Positions 1-6,476 of a DNA stretch of 6,895 nucleotides are shown in pieces (the stretch's first letter is position 1; the number at the start of each line of letters is the position of its first letter). The stretch is from a bacterium. Its GTDB lineage: Bacteria; Atribacterota; JS1; SB-45; 34-128. The DNA is taken from the NCBI GenBank assembly GCA_018894595.1, contig JAHIPN010000169.1, forward strand, positions 1 to 6,895. The letters are read 5' to 3'. Under the pieces are notes generated by a model. It saw nothing but the letters and a program-made list of their open reading frames with translations, was not told the origin of the DNA and made no database searches. The translations under genes and the position numbers were made by a program.

Positions 1-82
1 TATAATACAAATTAGAAAATAAAATAATTTAATCGTTTGCTACATTTTTATTTCTGCAAAAAGAGGATTTTTAAAAATTATG

Positions 83-92
83 TGGTATAAAT
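83..92 (+). promoter_or_regulatory. Candidate extended -10 promoter of the diguanylate cyclase gene
   Basis: TGG followed by TATAAAT (86-92) matches an extended -10 element (TGn-TATAAT), which needs little -35 support. No good -35 hexamer is visible 16-18 bases upstream. A start site near 98-100 would give a leader of about 35 bases. The flanks hold a TTTGC/GCAAA inverted repeat (36-40 and 56-60) and the palindrome CCTTTAAAGG (103-112). Either could be a regulator site, but neither is distinctive in such AT-rich DNA. Confidence 0.4.
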
Positions 93-134
93 ATATAAAA
101 CACCTTTAAAGGAAAAAGGAAAAGAGATAGGTAA

Positions 135-1676
135 ATGAGGAAAAAAAGAAAAGACGGTAGTTATTTAAATAGATTGGTAAATAAATTAAAGCGACCAAAA
201 GAGGAACCAGATAGTCCGAATAATAAAAATGGGAAAAAAGATTTAAGGGCAAAACCTATTTTTAGTGATACATCCAGGTTTAAGAAGAACGAACAAGTAC
301 TTCAGCGAAGTAGGCAGGAGTTTATCGGTCTATTTAAAAATTCGCCGGAAGCGTTGGCCTATACCGATATGGATGGAATTATTCTGGAAGCAAATAAACA
401 ATTTGAAGAGCTTTTTGGCTATGAACTTGAGGAGATGAGAGGTAAACATATTGAAAGGGTATTGACTAATTGGCGTACACAAATTTTGGGTAGTGACCGT
501 GTTTTTGCCGATTTGGAATTGATAGCAAAGAAAAAAAATAATAAATTAATTCATGTTTCTGTTTCTGTTACCTTAAACCAGGTAAATGGGCAAACTACCG
601 GAAAAATATTTTTACTAAATAATATTACTAATCGTAAAGCAAATGAAGCAGTAAATAACGTACTATACAATATTTCCCGGGCAGCTAACTCCGATATTTC
701 CTTAACGCAACTCTATCCTGTTATTCGCGAAGAGCTCAGTACTATTATCGATACGACTAATTTTTACATTGCCTTGTTCGATGAAGAGAAGAACGAACTT
801 TACTTTCCTTATTATGCTGATGAAACAGGAGAAAGAGATGAGAACTTTGTAATCTCAAAATACAGTGATTCTGATAACATTTTTCATTATATCTTTAGAA
901 CAGGGGAATCATTACTGCTGAATTATAATAAATATAAAAGGATGATTGCCCGGGGCGATTTTAATTCCTGTGATGTTATAACCAATAAACAGGCATGGTT
1001 AGGTGTCCCTTTAAAGATAGAAAGTAAGATTATCGGCTCTATGATTTTGCAAAGTTACATTGATCCGGACATTTATTCCAAAAAAGATATAAAACTTATG
1101 GAATTTGTTTCTCAACAGGTAGCTACTGCAATTGAGAGAAAACAGATAGAGGAAAAATTAAAATTTCTTAGCTTGTATGATTATCTAACCAAATTACCCA
1201 ATCGGGTGTTATTTTATGATCGAATGAAACAGGAGATAGCTTATGCCAGAAGAGAACGGAAAAAATTTTCCCTGATGTTTCTGGATTTGGACAATTTTAA
1301 AGAGGTTAATGATAAATTTGGCCATGATGTTGGAGACCAGCTGCTTCAAGGAGTGGCAAAAAGATTCAGTAAGCTTCTGCGAAAAACCGATACCATTTGT
1401 CGTTTAGGAGGAGACGAATTCATTATTTTATTGCCCCGACTTGCCCAGCCCAGAGAGAATACTGTAGATGTTGCCCAAAAAATACTTAGTTCTCTTAATG
1501 AGCCCTTTTCAATCGGGGAAAATAAGATATATGTGAATACAAGTATTGGAATAGCTTTGTACCCTGATAACGGGGAAGAAGGAGAGATTTTAATAAAAAG
1601 TGCAGATAAGGCTATGTATGTGGCAAAAAAAGAAGGGCCTAATAGTTATCACTGGGCAGAGTTTAAGTTAACCTGA
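135..1676 (+). CDS. PAS-GAF-GGDEF diguanylate cyclase
   Basis: This 513-residue protein is predicted to make cyclic di-GMP from two GTP. It has no signal peptide or membrane segment, so it should be cytoplasmic. In order it shows a very basic N-terminal tail (1-50), a PAS sensor (about 58-172, with NSPEALAYTDMDG and FGYELEEMRGK), a GAF domain (about 175-335), a short helical linker, and a GGDEF domain (about 343-508). The catalytic domain looks complete. DYLTKLPNR opens it, D384 lies in FLDLDNF, N392 and D401 lie in the guanine-binding stretch, and the signature is GGDEF at 425-429. An RxxD inhibitory site (R416-D419) sits exactly five residues before GGDEF, which in this family means product feedback inhibition. 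There is no EAL or HD-GYP domain, so synthesis alone is expected. The start is fixed by an in-frame TAA at 132-134, directly before ATG 135; the Shine-Dalgarno is weak (GAGATAGG). The PAS and GAF ligands cannot be read from sequence. Confidence 0.95.
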   Translation: MRKKRKDGSYLNRLVNKLKRPKEEPDSPNNKNGKKDLRAKPIFSDTSRFKKNEQVLQRSRQEFIGLFKNSPEALAYTDMDGIILEANKQFEELFGYELEEMRGKHIERVLTNWRTQILGSDRVFADLELIAKKKNNKLIHVSVSVTLNQVNGQTTGKIFLLNNITNRKANEAVNNVLYNISRAANSDISLTQLYPVIREELSTIIDTTNFYIALFDEEKNELYFPYYADETGERDENFVISKYSDSDNIFHYIFRTGESLLLNYNKYKRMIARGDFNSCDVITNKQAWLGVPLKIESKIIGSMILQSYIDPDIYSKKDIKLMEFVSQQVATAIERKQIEEKLKFLSLYDYLTKLPNRVLFYDRMKQEIAYARRERKKFSLMFLDLDNFKEVNDKFGHDVGDQLLQGVAKRFSKLLRKTDTICRLGGDEFIILLPRLAQPRENTVDVAQKILSSLNEPFSIGENKIYVNTSIGIALYPDNGEEGEILIKSADKAMYVAKKEGPNSYHWAEFKLT

Positions 1677-1677
1677 C

Positions 1678-1715
1678 AAACCTACCAGGGGACGGTCCTC
1701 TGGCAGGTTTTTTAT
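1678..1715 (+). terminator. Intrinsic terminator after the diguanylate cyclase gene
   Basis: A 15-position stem (1678-1692 with 1696-1710) closes a CGG loop. It has one A-C mismatch and one G-U wobble, and a T-rich run follows (TTTTTTATTT, from 1708). It begins two bases after the TGA stop. It should end the cyclase transcript and so isolate the riboswitch and VWA gene downstream. The stem is built from the repeat element annotated at 1679-1705. Confidence 0.88.
1679..1705 (+). repeat. 27-base dispersed element, copy 1
   Basis: This stretch, starting AACCTACCAGGGGACGGT, matches 5028-5054 without gaps at 23 of 27 positions. The GGGGACGGT core resembles short repeats I recall as common in some anaerobic Firmicute genomes; that is memory, not a search. 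Here it forms both arms of a terminator hairpin. Confidence 0.7.
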
Positions 1716-1770
1716 TTGGCGAAAATAACAAATTTACCGACCAATGTCGAAAATTTACTGTTTTAGGGAA

Positions 1771-1780
1771 TATTATAAAT
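1771..1780 (+). promoter_or_regulatory. Candidate -10 region for the riboswitch transcript
   Basis: TATTATAAAT contains two overlapping -10-like hexamers (TATTAT and TATAAA) about 40 bases before the aptamer core. A transcript starting near 1786 would include the whole riboswitch. A separate promoter is expected here because a strong terminator ends the preceding gene. No convincing -35 is seen at standard spacing, so the exact site is uncertain. Confidence 0.35.
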
Positions 1781-1801
1781 AGTGGAGTTATTTTAAAAAA
1801 G

Positions 1802-1923
1802 AATAAAAATTTTCTGAAAGCATGATAAAGGCAAACTATCCGAAAGGGTAGGACGCAAAGCCATAGATCTAAAACTTCCTATAAAGGAGTCAGGATAGGT
1901 TACCGGCTTAATTTTTATTTTTT
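1802..1923 (+). promoter_or_regulatory. AU-rich extended P1 helix and U tract around the aptamer
   Basis: AATAAAAATT (1802-1811) is perfectly complementary to AATTTTTATT (1910-1919). It can extend the aptamer's closing stem by ten A-U pairs, with a six-base bulge on the 5' side. The 3' strand runs straight into six T residues (1918-1923), so the closed aptamer plus U tract resembles a weak intrinsic terminator. A competing pairing also exists: GCTT (1906-1909) can pair with AAGC at 1927-1930. Whether ligand binding raises or lowers expression cannot be decided from sequence. The pairing is seen directly; the switching role is inferred. Confidence 0.4.
1816..1911 (+). promoter_or_regulatory. 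Cyclic-di-GMP-I (GEMM-I) riboswitch aptamer
   Basis: The conserved GEMM-I blocks occur in the right order and spacing. GGCAAAC (1830-1836) is followed by a six-pair hairpin (1836-1841 with 1846-1851) capped by a GAAA tetraloop. Next come GGACGCAAAGCC (1851-1862), where GCC (1860-1862) can pair with GGC (1830-1832), then CTAAAACTTCC, the second hairpin arm GGAGTCAGG, and GGTTACCGGCTT (1898-1909). The outer stem includes AAGC (1818-1821) with GCTT (1906-1909). The layout closely follows the Vibrio cholerae Vc2 aptamer as I recall it. The base aligning with Vc2 G20 appears to be G, which favours c-di-GMP over the cGAMP-sensing variants. The next gene downstream encodes the exported VWA protein at 2090, its presumed target. 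Confidence 0.93.
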
Positions 1924-1968
1924 GAGAAGCTAAGAGTAAACTGATTTAAATTGTAAGAAATTTTTTAA

Positions 1969-1975
1969 AAGGAGG
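1969..1975 (+). other. Orphan Shine-Dalgarno sequence in the riboswitch leader
   Basis: AAGGAGG is a perfect Shine-Dalgarno, but no ATG, GTG or TTG follows within normal spacing. It lies in a purine-rich stretch (1967-1996) of the 180-base leader between the aptamer and the VWA gene. It may be a ribosome standby site, a stretch able to pair with CTTCCT (1874-1879) in the aptamer, or a relic of a lost small gene. No peptide is annotated for it. Confidence 0.4.
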
Positions 1976-2072
1976 AAGAGAAGAAGAGTAGGAGAATAAT
2001 AAAAAATTAAATATTAGGAAATAATTTATTTGCGAATGAAAATGTATTTAGTTATTTGGAAATAAAAAAATT

Positions 2073-2079
2073 AAGGAGG
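2073..2079 (+). promoter_or_regulatory. Ribosome binding site of the VWA protein gene
   Basis: AAGGAGG is followed ten bases later by ATG 2090, which fixes the start of the secreted protein. A small AU hairpin (TTATTT/AAATAA, 2052-2065) lies just upstream and does not cover the site. Confidence 0.8.
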
Positions 2080-2089
2080 ATATAATAAT

Positions 2090-3688
2090 ATGAAAAGTAA
2101 AATAACAATTTTACTGACTATTTTCATGCTAATTTTAATTGCTGGTACATGTTTTGCAGAATCAAATTTATACATAGAATATATATTGGATTCATCCAAT
2201 AGTATGAATGAGAAATTAACGAGTGGCGAATTAAAAATAGATGCCGCTAAAAGGGTATTGTGTGGATTGATTGAGAATATTGCTGCTGAAAGAAAGGATG
2301 CCAATGTGGGTTTAAGAATTTATGGAGCTAATTTTAATCCTTCGATGAGCAAGCAGGAAGGTTGTCTGGACTCTGTGCTGGTTGCCCCCATAGTACCTAT
2401 TGATGCAGATTTAATCAAACAGGAAGTAATGGCAGCTGAAGCTACCGGTTTTACCCCAATTGCCTATTCCTTGGAATTAGCCAGTAAAGACTTTCCTCCC
2501 GGTGAGGAACACAACAACATGATTGTACTGGTAAGTGATGGGAAGGAGTCCTGTGGTGGTGACCCGGTAGCAGTAGCAGAACAATTAAGGGCTCAGGGAT
2601 ATAATATAAAAATATACAGTATTGGATTTGATGTTGACGCTCAGACCAGAGAACAGTTAGAAGCAATTGCTTTAGCTACTGATGGTGCCTATTATGATGC
2701 AAAAGATGCTGATCAGTTAAAGCAATCTTTAGAAGAAATCAAAGAGCGCACATTTGAGGGATATGAAGCGGCAGGAGAAGCAGCTGAGGCATCACTCTGG
2801 ATTGCCGATGCACCGGAAATCCAACCGGGTGATTTTAAAGATGGAATATACTTGCACGAATTAAAGTTTTATAAGACTAAAGTTTATAAAGGACAAGAAG
2901 TAAAAGCAGTGATGATTGTAAAAAAATCACCCTATGAAGCACATAATAATGTGATTTATCAAGATTTCCATCTTCAATTATTAGATAATGATTTTAATGA
3001 AGTAGCAGCAAATAGTTTTACAGTTGAAGGAATTACCGAAGACTTGGCAACTTTCAAGGTGACATGGGTAGCCGATAAGACCGGATGGGTTTATATAGCA
3101 GTTTCAGCTTCGAATAACCACAATGGAGAAAGATATCCCATACCTCCTTATAATTGGGGTGTAATTGACCCATCTCCCTATACTCTAAAGGTGAAAGTAA
3201 GTGGGGAATTAACAGAAGAAGGAGAAGTATCGGCATTTGAGGAATACGGTATTCAGAAATTGAATGGCGGAAACAGTTTTGAAAATGCAGAAAAAGTTCA
3301 GCCTGATAAGTTTATTTCCAGTGATATTTTCCTAAAAGAAGCCAGGTTCTATGTCATGCCGATAGAAAAAGGATTAAAGAAAATCAAACTGATAGGAGTG
3401 ATACAGAAGCCCTTTTATGAAGCCTGGAACAACAATATTAATTTGACTTATACTTTAAAAGTATATGATGAAGATTGGATAGAAATAGATTCTAAAAAGA
3501 TGGTGATTACTATAAATCCGCCAACTGCTCAATTACTTGCTCTGGAATGTGAGGTAGAAGGTAATGATGAAATCTATATTTCTCTTACTGCCAGTGATAA
3601 TCATACTGTTGACGGAAGCGTTGTAGAGCTTTATGACTATAATCAGGTTGACTCAACCAACTATTCATTATTGATTATAGGTGAATAG
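2090..3688 (+). CDS. Secreted VWA-domain protein with duplicated C-terminal beta domain
   Basis: This 532-residue protein starts with a signal peptide (lysines, hydrophobic core 5-18, likely type I cleavage after A23 in TCFA-ES), so it should be exported. A VWA domain spans about 27-215. Its metal-ion-dependent adhesion site looks intact: DSSNS (D34, S36, S38), T122 in GFTPIAYSL, and D150 in VLVSDGKESCGGDP. VWA domains of this type bind a divalent metal and a protein ligand. After an alanine- and glutamate-rich linker (215-236) come two related beta-rich units, about 238-372 and 395-532. They share QPGDF/QPDKF, YEAHNN/YEAWNN, VYIAVSASNNH/IYISLTASDNH and PYTLKVKVSGE/NYSLLIIGE. Their layout faintly recalls PPC-type prepeptidase C-terminal domains, but I cannot name the family. 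There is no cell-wall anchor motif or C-terminal membrane segment. Expression is probably controlled by the upstream c-di-GMP riboswitch. A surface, matrix or adhesion role is inferred, and the binding partner is unknown. Confidence 0.92.
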   Translation: MKSKITILLTIFMLILIAGTCFAESNLYIEYILDSSNSMNEKLTSGELKIDAAKRVLCGLIENIAAERKDANVGLRIYGANFNPSMSKQEGCLDSVLVAPIVPIDADLIKQEVMAAEATGFTPIAYSLELASKDFPPGEEHNNMIVLVSDGKESCGGDPVAVAEQLRAQGYNIKIYSIGFDVDAQTREQLEAIALATDGAYYDAKDADQLKQSLEEIKERTFEGYEAAGEAAEASLWIADAPEIQPGDFKDGIYLHELKFYKTKVYKGQEVKAVMIVKKSPYEAHNNVIYQDFHLQLLDNDFNEVAANSFTVEGITEDLATFKVTWVADKTGWVYIAVSASNNHNGERYPIPPYNWGVIDPSPYTLKVKVSGELTEEGEVSAFEEYGIQKLNGGNSFENAEKVQPDKFISSDIFLKEARFYVMPIEKGLKKIKLIGVIQKPFYEAWNNNINLTYTLKVYDEDWIEIDSKKMVITINPPTAQLLALECEVEGNDEIYISLTASDNHTVDGSVVELYDYNQVDSTNYSLLIIGE

Positions 3689-3738
3689 GCGAGCAATAAA
3701 CTTACAAATTTTTAGATTTGAAATTTGGATGAAAGCTT

Positions 3739-3780
3739 AAGGGGATAGAAGTGATTAAAATGACCCTCTATCCCCTTTTT
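3739..3780 (+). terminator. Intrinsic terminator after the VWA gene
   Basis: AAGGGGATAG (3739-3748) pairs perfectly over ten bases with CTATCCCCTT (3768-3777), and TTTTT then CATTTT follow. The loop is large at 19 bases. It lies 50 bases past the stop codon, so the VWA gene appears to be a single-gene transcript. A small AT-rich inverted repeat (CAAATTT/AAATTTG, 3705-3727) precedes it. Confidence 0.88.
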
Positions 3781-3844
3781 CATTTTGGATTAATTAAGAG
3801 GGATTGTTTAAGGGTTGTAATAAAATAAAAAAGCAAGCAAGTAG

Positions 3845-3871
3845 GATTTTTAAAATCTTTTATGCTATATT
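3845..3871 (+). promoter_or_regulatory. Candidate promoter and palindrome before the asparaginase gene
   Basis: TGC-TATATT (3863-3871) fits an extended -10 element. Directly upstream is a 13-base palindrome, GATTTT-T-AAAATC (3845-3857), about where a -35 or operator would lie. The leader also holds a weak bulged hairpin (3888-3895 with 3903-3909). These assignments are tentative because AT-rich DNA gives many chance matches. Confidence 0.3.
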
Positions 3872-3948
3872 GTCTATAGGTATCTTTAGGAAGTGATAAA
3901 GGCACTCCTTTGTTGCTATTTTGTTTATTTTGAGATTAATTGGTTAAG

Positions 3949-3954
3949 AGGTGG
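3949..3954 (+). promoter_or_regulatory. Ribosome binding site that sets the asparaginase start
   Basis: AGGTGG lies five bases before ATG 3960. An in-frame GTG at 3951 is inside this site and has no upstream Shine-Dalgarno of its own, so ATG 3960 is the better start. Confidence 0.7.
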
Positions 3955-3959
3955 TAGAA

Positions 3960-5009
3960 ATGAAGCGGGAAAAGAGAGTGTTAGTGATTTTTACAGGAGG
4001 GACTATAGTCAGTGGTTTTCAGGGTAAGGGCAAGGTTACAGGTCCGAATAATAAAATGTTTAAATCGCTGCATGGTTATGTAGAAAAATTTTTTCAGGAT
4101 AAAAAAGTAGAATTAATCTGTCAGGAACCTTTAGGAATGCCGGGAGAAGATAGTTCTAATCTTGGTCCGGAACACTGGCTAAAAATCACTTCTATCATAG
4201 TAGAAGAACTTCAAAAAGGCCTTGATGGCGTGCTTATTCTTTACGGAACAGACACTATGGCTTATCTATCATCCTGGCTCAGTATTTGTTTCCCCCAAAT
4301 TCCTATTCCCATAGTTATCACCGGAAGTCAACTTACCTTAGACTATATGCCGGAAGATGTTACGGTAAATTTACGCGGGGCCGCCCAAGTGGTGTGCTCA
4401 GATTTTCCCGGAGTATGGATTTATTGTAATTGGAAATTGATTCCCGGCGCCCGGGCACATAAAGCCCATGCCTTGCATCCGGATATATTTATTACCACTA
4501 ACGGCGTACCAGTCTATTTTAATCCTGACTGGGCTCTCAAAAGCAAAAGGAGAAGCTTTTCATCAAAGATAAAATATGTTCCTTCTGATGAAACAAACAA
4601 GATTCTAAATTATAGTTCGCAGAAGGTACGAAATATCTGTGAAAAAGTAGGCTGGTTTATGTGCACCCCGGGTATAGAGCGAAAGCTTAGCGAAGATAAA
4701 AAAATAGTTTGTATTTATGGTTTTGGAGCTGGGAATGCCCCAGTCAATGTTTTAAATTATTTTCGGTTTTTTTATCTTGAAAAGGAGAAACCCTGTATAA
4801 TTGCCTGCAGCCAGGCCGAAGGGGATATCAAAAAACCTAAATATTATAAAAAGGTAGGCATTGCCTGGCTGGCCCAGGATGGATTTAAGGTCTGGAGTCA
4901 GATGGATTATCCTATAGAATTTATTCACGCACTGGCCTGTTTTTCTTTATTAGTATCCTTTGATGACCCCGGACGCATCCTCTCTAAATATTTAGAAGGA
5001 CCACTCTAA
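3960..5009 (+). CDS. L-asparaginase family amidohydrolase
   Basis: This 349-residue cytoplasmic enzyme is predicted to hydrolyse L-asparagine, or a related amide, to aspartate and ammonia. It belongs to the bacterial asparaginase family (asparaginase/glutaminase fold). The N-terminal domain carries VIFTGGTI with nucleophile T15, DSSNL (S65, matching the substrate-binding serine), and YGTDTM with T97 and D98. K168 in RAHKAH sits where the catalytic lysine is expected, so both catalytic triads look intact. The C-terminal domain is complete, with YGFGAGNAP (253-261) and ACSQAEGD (282-289). Length is normal for the family. The mobile-loop tyrosine of E. coli AnsB (Y25) has no obvious match in the loop after GGTI, so substrate preference or kinetics may differ. 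It lacks the extra N-terminal domain of archaeal GatD, and no gatE partner is present. No signal peptide is seen. It stands alone, converging on the MATE gene with 49 bases between the stops. Confidence 0.88.
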   Translation: MKREKRVLVIFTGGTIVSGFQGKGKVTGPNNKMFKSLHGYVEKFFQDKKVELICQEPLGMPGEDSSNLGPEHWLKITSIIVEELQKGLDGVLILYGTDTMAYLSSWLSICFPQIPIPIVITGSQLTLDYMPEDVTVNLRGAAQVVCSDFPGVWIYCNWKLIPGARAHKAHALHPDIFITTNGVPVYFNPDWALKSKRRSFSSKIKYVPSDETNKILNYSSQKVRNICEKVGWFMCTPGIERKLSEDKKIVCIYGFGAGNAPVNVLNYFRFFYLEKEKPCIIACSQAEGDIKKPKYYKKVGIAWLAQDGFKVWSQMDYPIEFIHALACFSLLVSFDDPGRILSKYLEGPL

Positions 5010-5016
5010 TCACAAT

Positions 5017-5054
5017 AAACCTACTAGAACCTACCAGGGAACGGTTATCCGGCA
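5017..5054 (+). repeat. 27-base dispersed element, copy 2, with partial duplicate
   Basis: Bases 5028-5054 match 1679-1705 at 23 of 27 positions. An abutting partial copy of the left end (AAACCTACTAG, 5017-5027) precedes it, so the left arm is present twice. The element lies between the convergent asparaginase and MATE stop codons. Its hairpin is degraded and no T run follows, so it is not a convincing terminator on either strand. A small GTTAT/ATAAC inverted repeat (5044-5058) overlaps its right end. Confidence 0.65.
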
Positions 5055-5058
5055 TAAC

Positions 5059-6411
5059 TCACCACATACTTAAGCTCATCTTTTTCAATTCGCTTCTTAA
5101 AAACAAAACAGTGAGGATTACCGACAAAATATCAGCAGCTGGGTAGGCAATCCAGATACCCAAAAGTTCAAGTCCAAGAACCCGCGGCAGTATGATAACT
5201 AAAGGGATAAATAATAGAACTTGTCTGAGTAAAGCCAGTATTAACGAAGGAACTGCTTTCCCCAAAGATTGAAATAGAGCAGCCCCCACTATCTGTATAC
5301 CGATTAGGGGTATCACAGAGATAACTATCCTCATTATAGTAGAGCCTTTTTCTATTATTTCTGCATCCCTGGTGAATACACTTATAATTGCAAAAGGGAA
5401 CAGTTCTATTATCAGCCAACCAAAAGTGGCGATGACGGTAGTGGTGATAAGCGATAATTTGAGAGTCTCTTTTACCCTATCAAGTTTTTTTGCACCATAA
5501 TTAAAACCTACAATAGGCTGCATTCCTTGTACCACTCCAAATAAAGGCATAAACAGGAACATAATAACCCGATGAATGATGCCGAAAATTATCAAGGCAA
5601 TATCTCCACCAAAAATTCTTAAAGAGTTATTTACAATGATGGCAACAATACTTCCGGTAACCATTCTGGCGAAAGAGGCAAATCCTACCGTAAATATTTC
5701 GGTTATGATATGCATCCTGGGTTTTAGGTGGTGCAGTTTTATTTTTAATGAACTTTTACCACTGTAAAAATATTTTAGTACATAGAGAAAAGAGATAAAT
5801 TGAGAAATAATAGTTGCCAGAGCAGCGCCTTTAATCCCTAACTTAAAAATAAATATAAAGATCGGATCTAAGATCATATTCAATATTGCACCAATGAGCA
5901 TTGTGGTCATGGCTATTTTGGCATTACCTTCTGCCCTGATTAGGTTATTAGAAGACATGGCAAAGGAAAAGAAAATACTACCCCAGAGTATTATAGTTAT
6001 ATAATCTTTAGCATAAGGCAAGATGGTTTCCGTCGAACCGAAGAATTTTAACATAGGTTCGGTAAAAATAAGACCGATGGCAGCCATTGTTGAACTTAAA
6101 ATAATAACACACAAAAAGGAATTTCCGGCAACGTAATCTGCTTTTTCTACATCTTTTGCTCCCAGACTTCTGGATATGGCGGATGCTGCTCCAATTCCTA
6201 TCATATGGGCAAAAGCCATGATAACCATTTGAATAGGAAAGGCAATGGTTAATCCCCCGATAGCGATAGCACCTACACCTCTTCCTACAAAGATAGTATC
6301 AACAAGATTATACAATGCGGTTACCATCATACCGATAGTTGCTGGTAAAGATAAATTTACCAAAAGTTTACTTATTTTTTCTTCTCCCAATCGGACAGTT
6401 AACTGTTTCAT
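5059..6411 (-). CDS. MATE family multidrug efflux transporter (MepA-like)
   Basis: This 450-residue membrane protein has about twelve hydrophobic segments in two homologous halves, the usual size and form for the MATE family. These pumps export drugs and other cationic or toxic compounds in exchange for Na+ or H+. Family motifs include LPATIGMMVTALYNLVDTIFVG (21-43, with conserved D38), IRAEGNAKIAM (158-168), ILNMILDPIFIF (176-187), GIKGAALATIISQ (192-204) and GMQPIVGFNYGAKK (296-309). The opening motif and EGN stretch point to the MepA/DinF-like branch. The start is supported by AGGA eight bases before the ATG. It lies 65 bases downstream of the MarR-family gene on the same strand, with no terminator between, so the two are probably one operon. 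Substrate and coupling ion are unknown. Confidence 0.93.
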   Translation of the reverse strand: MKQLTVRLGEEKISKLLVNLSLPATIGMMVTALYNLVDTIFVGRGVGAIAIGGLTIAFPIQMVIMAFAHMIGIGAASAISRSLGAKDVEKADYVAGNSFLCVIILSSTMAAIGLIFTEPMLKFFGSTETILPYAKDYITIILWGSIFFSFAMSSNNLIRAEGNAKIAMTTMLIGAILNMILDPIFIFIFKLGIKGAALATIISQFISFLYVLKYFYSGKSSLKIKLHHLKPRMHIITEIFTVGFASFARMVTGSIVAIIVNNSLRIFGGDIALIIFGIIHRVIMFLFMPLFGVVQGMQPIVGFNYGAKKLDRVKETLKLSLITTTVIATFGWLIIELFPFAIISVFTRDAEIIEKGSTIMRIVISVIPLIGIQIVGAALFQSLGKAVPSLILALLRQVLLFIPLVIILPRVLGLELLGIWIAYPAADILSVILTVLFLRSELKKMSLSMW

Positions 6412-6476
6412 GAATTTTTTCCTATTACGATTTTTTCTTTAAGACGTCGCTTTAGATGTGCTAATTTAATATTTAT

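Noticed and set aside
2036..2065. Nine-codon reading frame (MKMYLVIWK) before the VWA gene, a possible leader peptide
   Set aside because: No Shine-Dalgarno at usable spacing (the nearest GGA is about 17 bases away), and so short a frame is expected by chance.
2151..2153. Cys21 of the VWA protein as a lipoprotein lipobox
   Set aside because: The preceding residues AGT lack the usual Leu at -3 and Gly/Ala at -1; a type I site after CFA fits better.
2071..3236. Antisense reading frames opposite the VWA gene
   Set aside because: They mirror a well-supported coding frame, lack ribosome binding sites and show no family features.
3951..3959. GTG start three codons upstream for the asparaginase
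   Set aside because: The GTG lies inside the AGGTGG ribosome binding site of ATG 3960 and has no Shine-Dalgarno of its own.
3960..5009. GatD subunit of the tRNA-dependent amidotransferase
   Set aside because: It lacks the extra N-terminal domain of GatD and no GatE partner is nearby; length fits a plain asparaginase.
5010..5058. Bidirectional terminator between the convergent genes
   Set aside because: Only a five-pair inverted repeat and a degraded copy of the repeat are present, with no T run on either strand.
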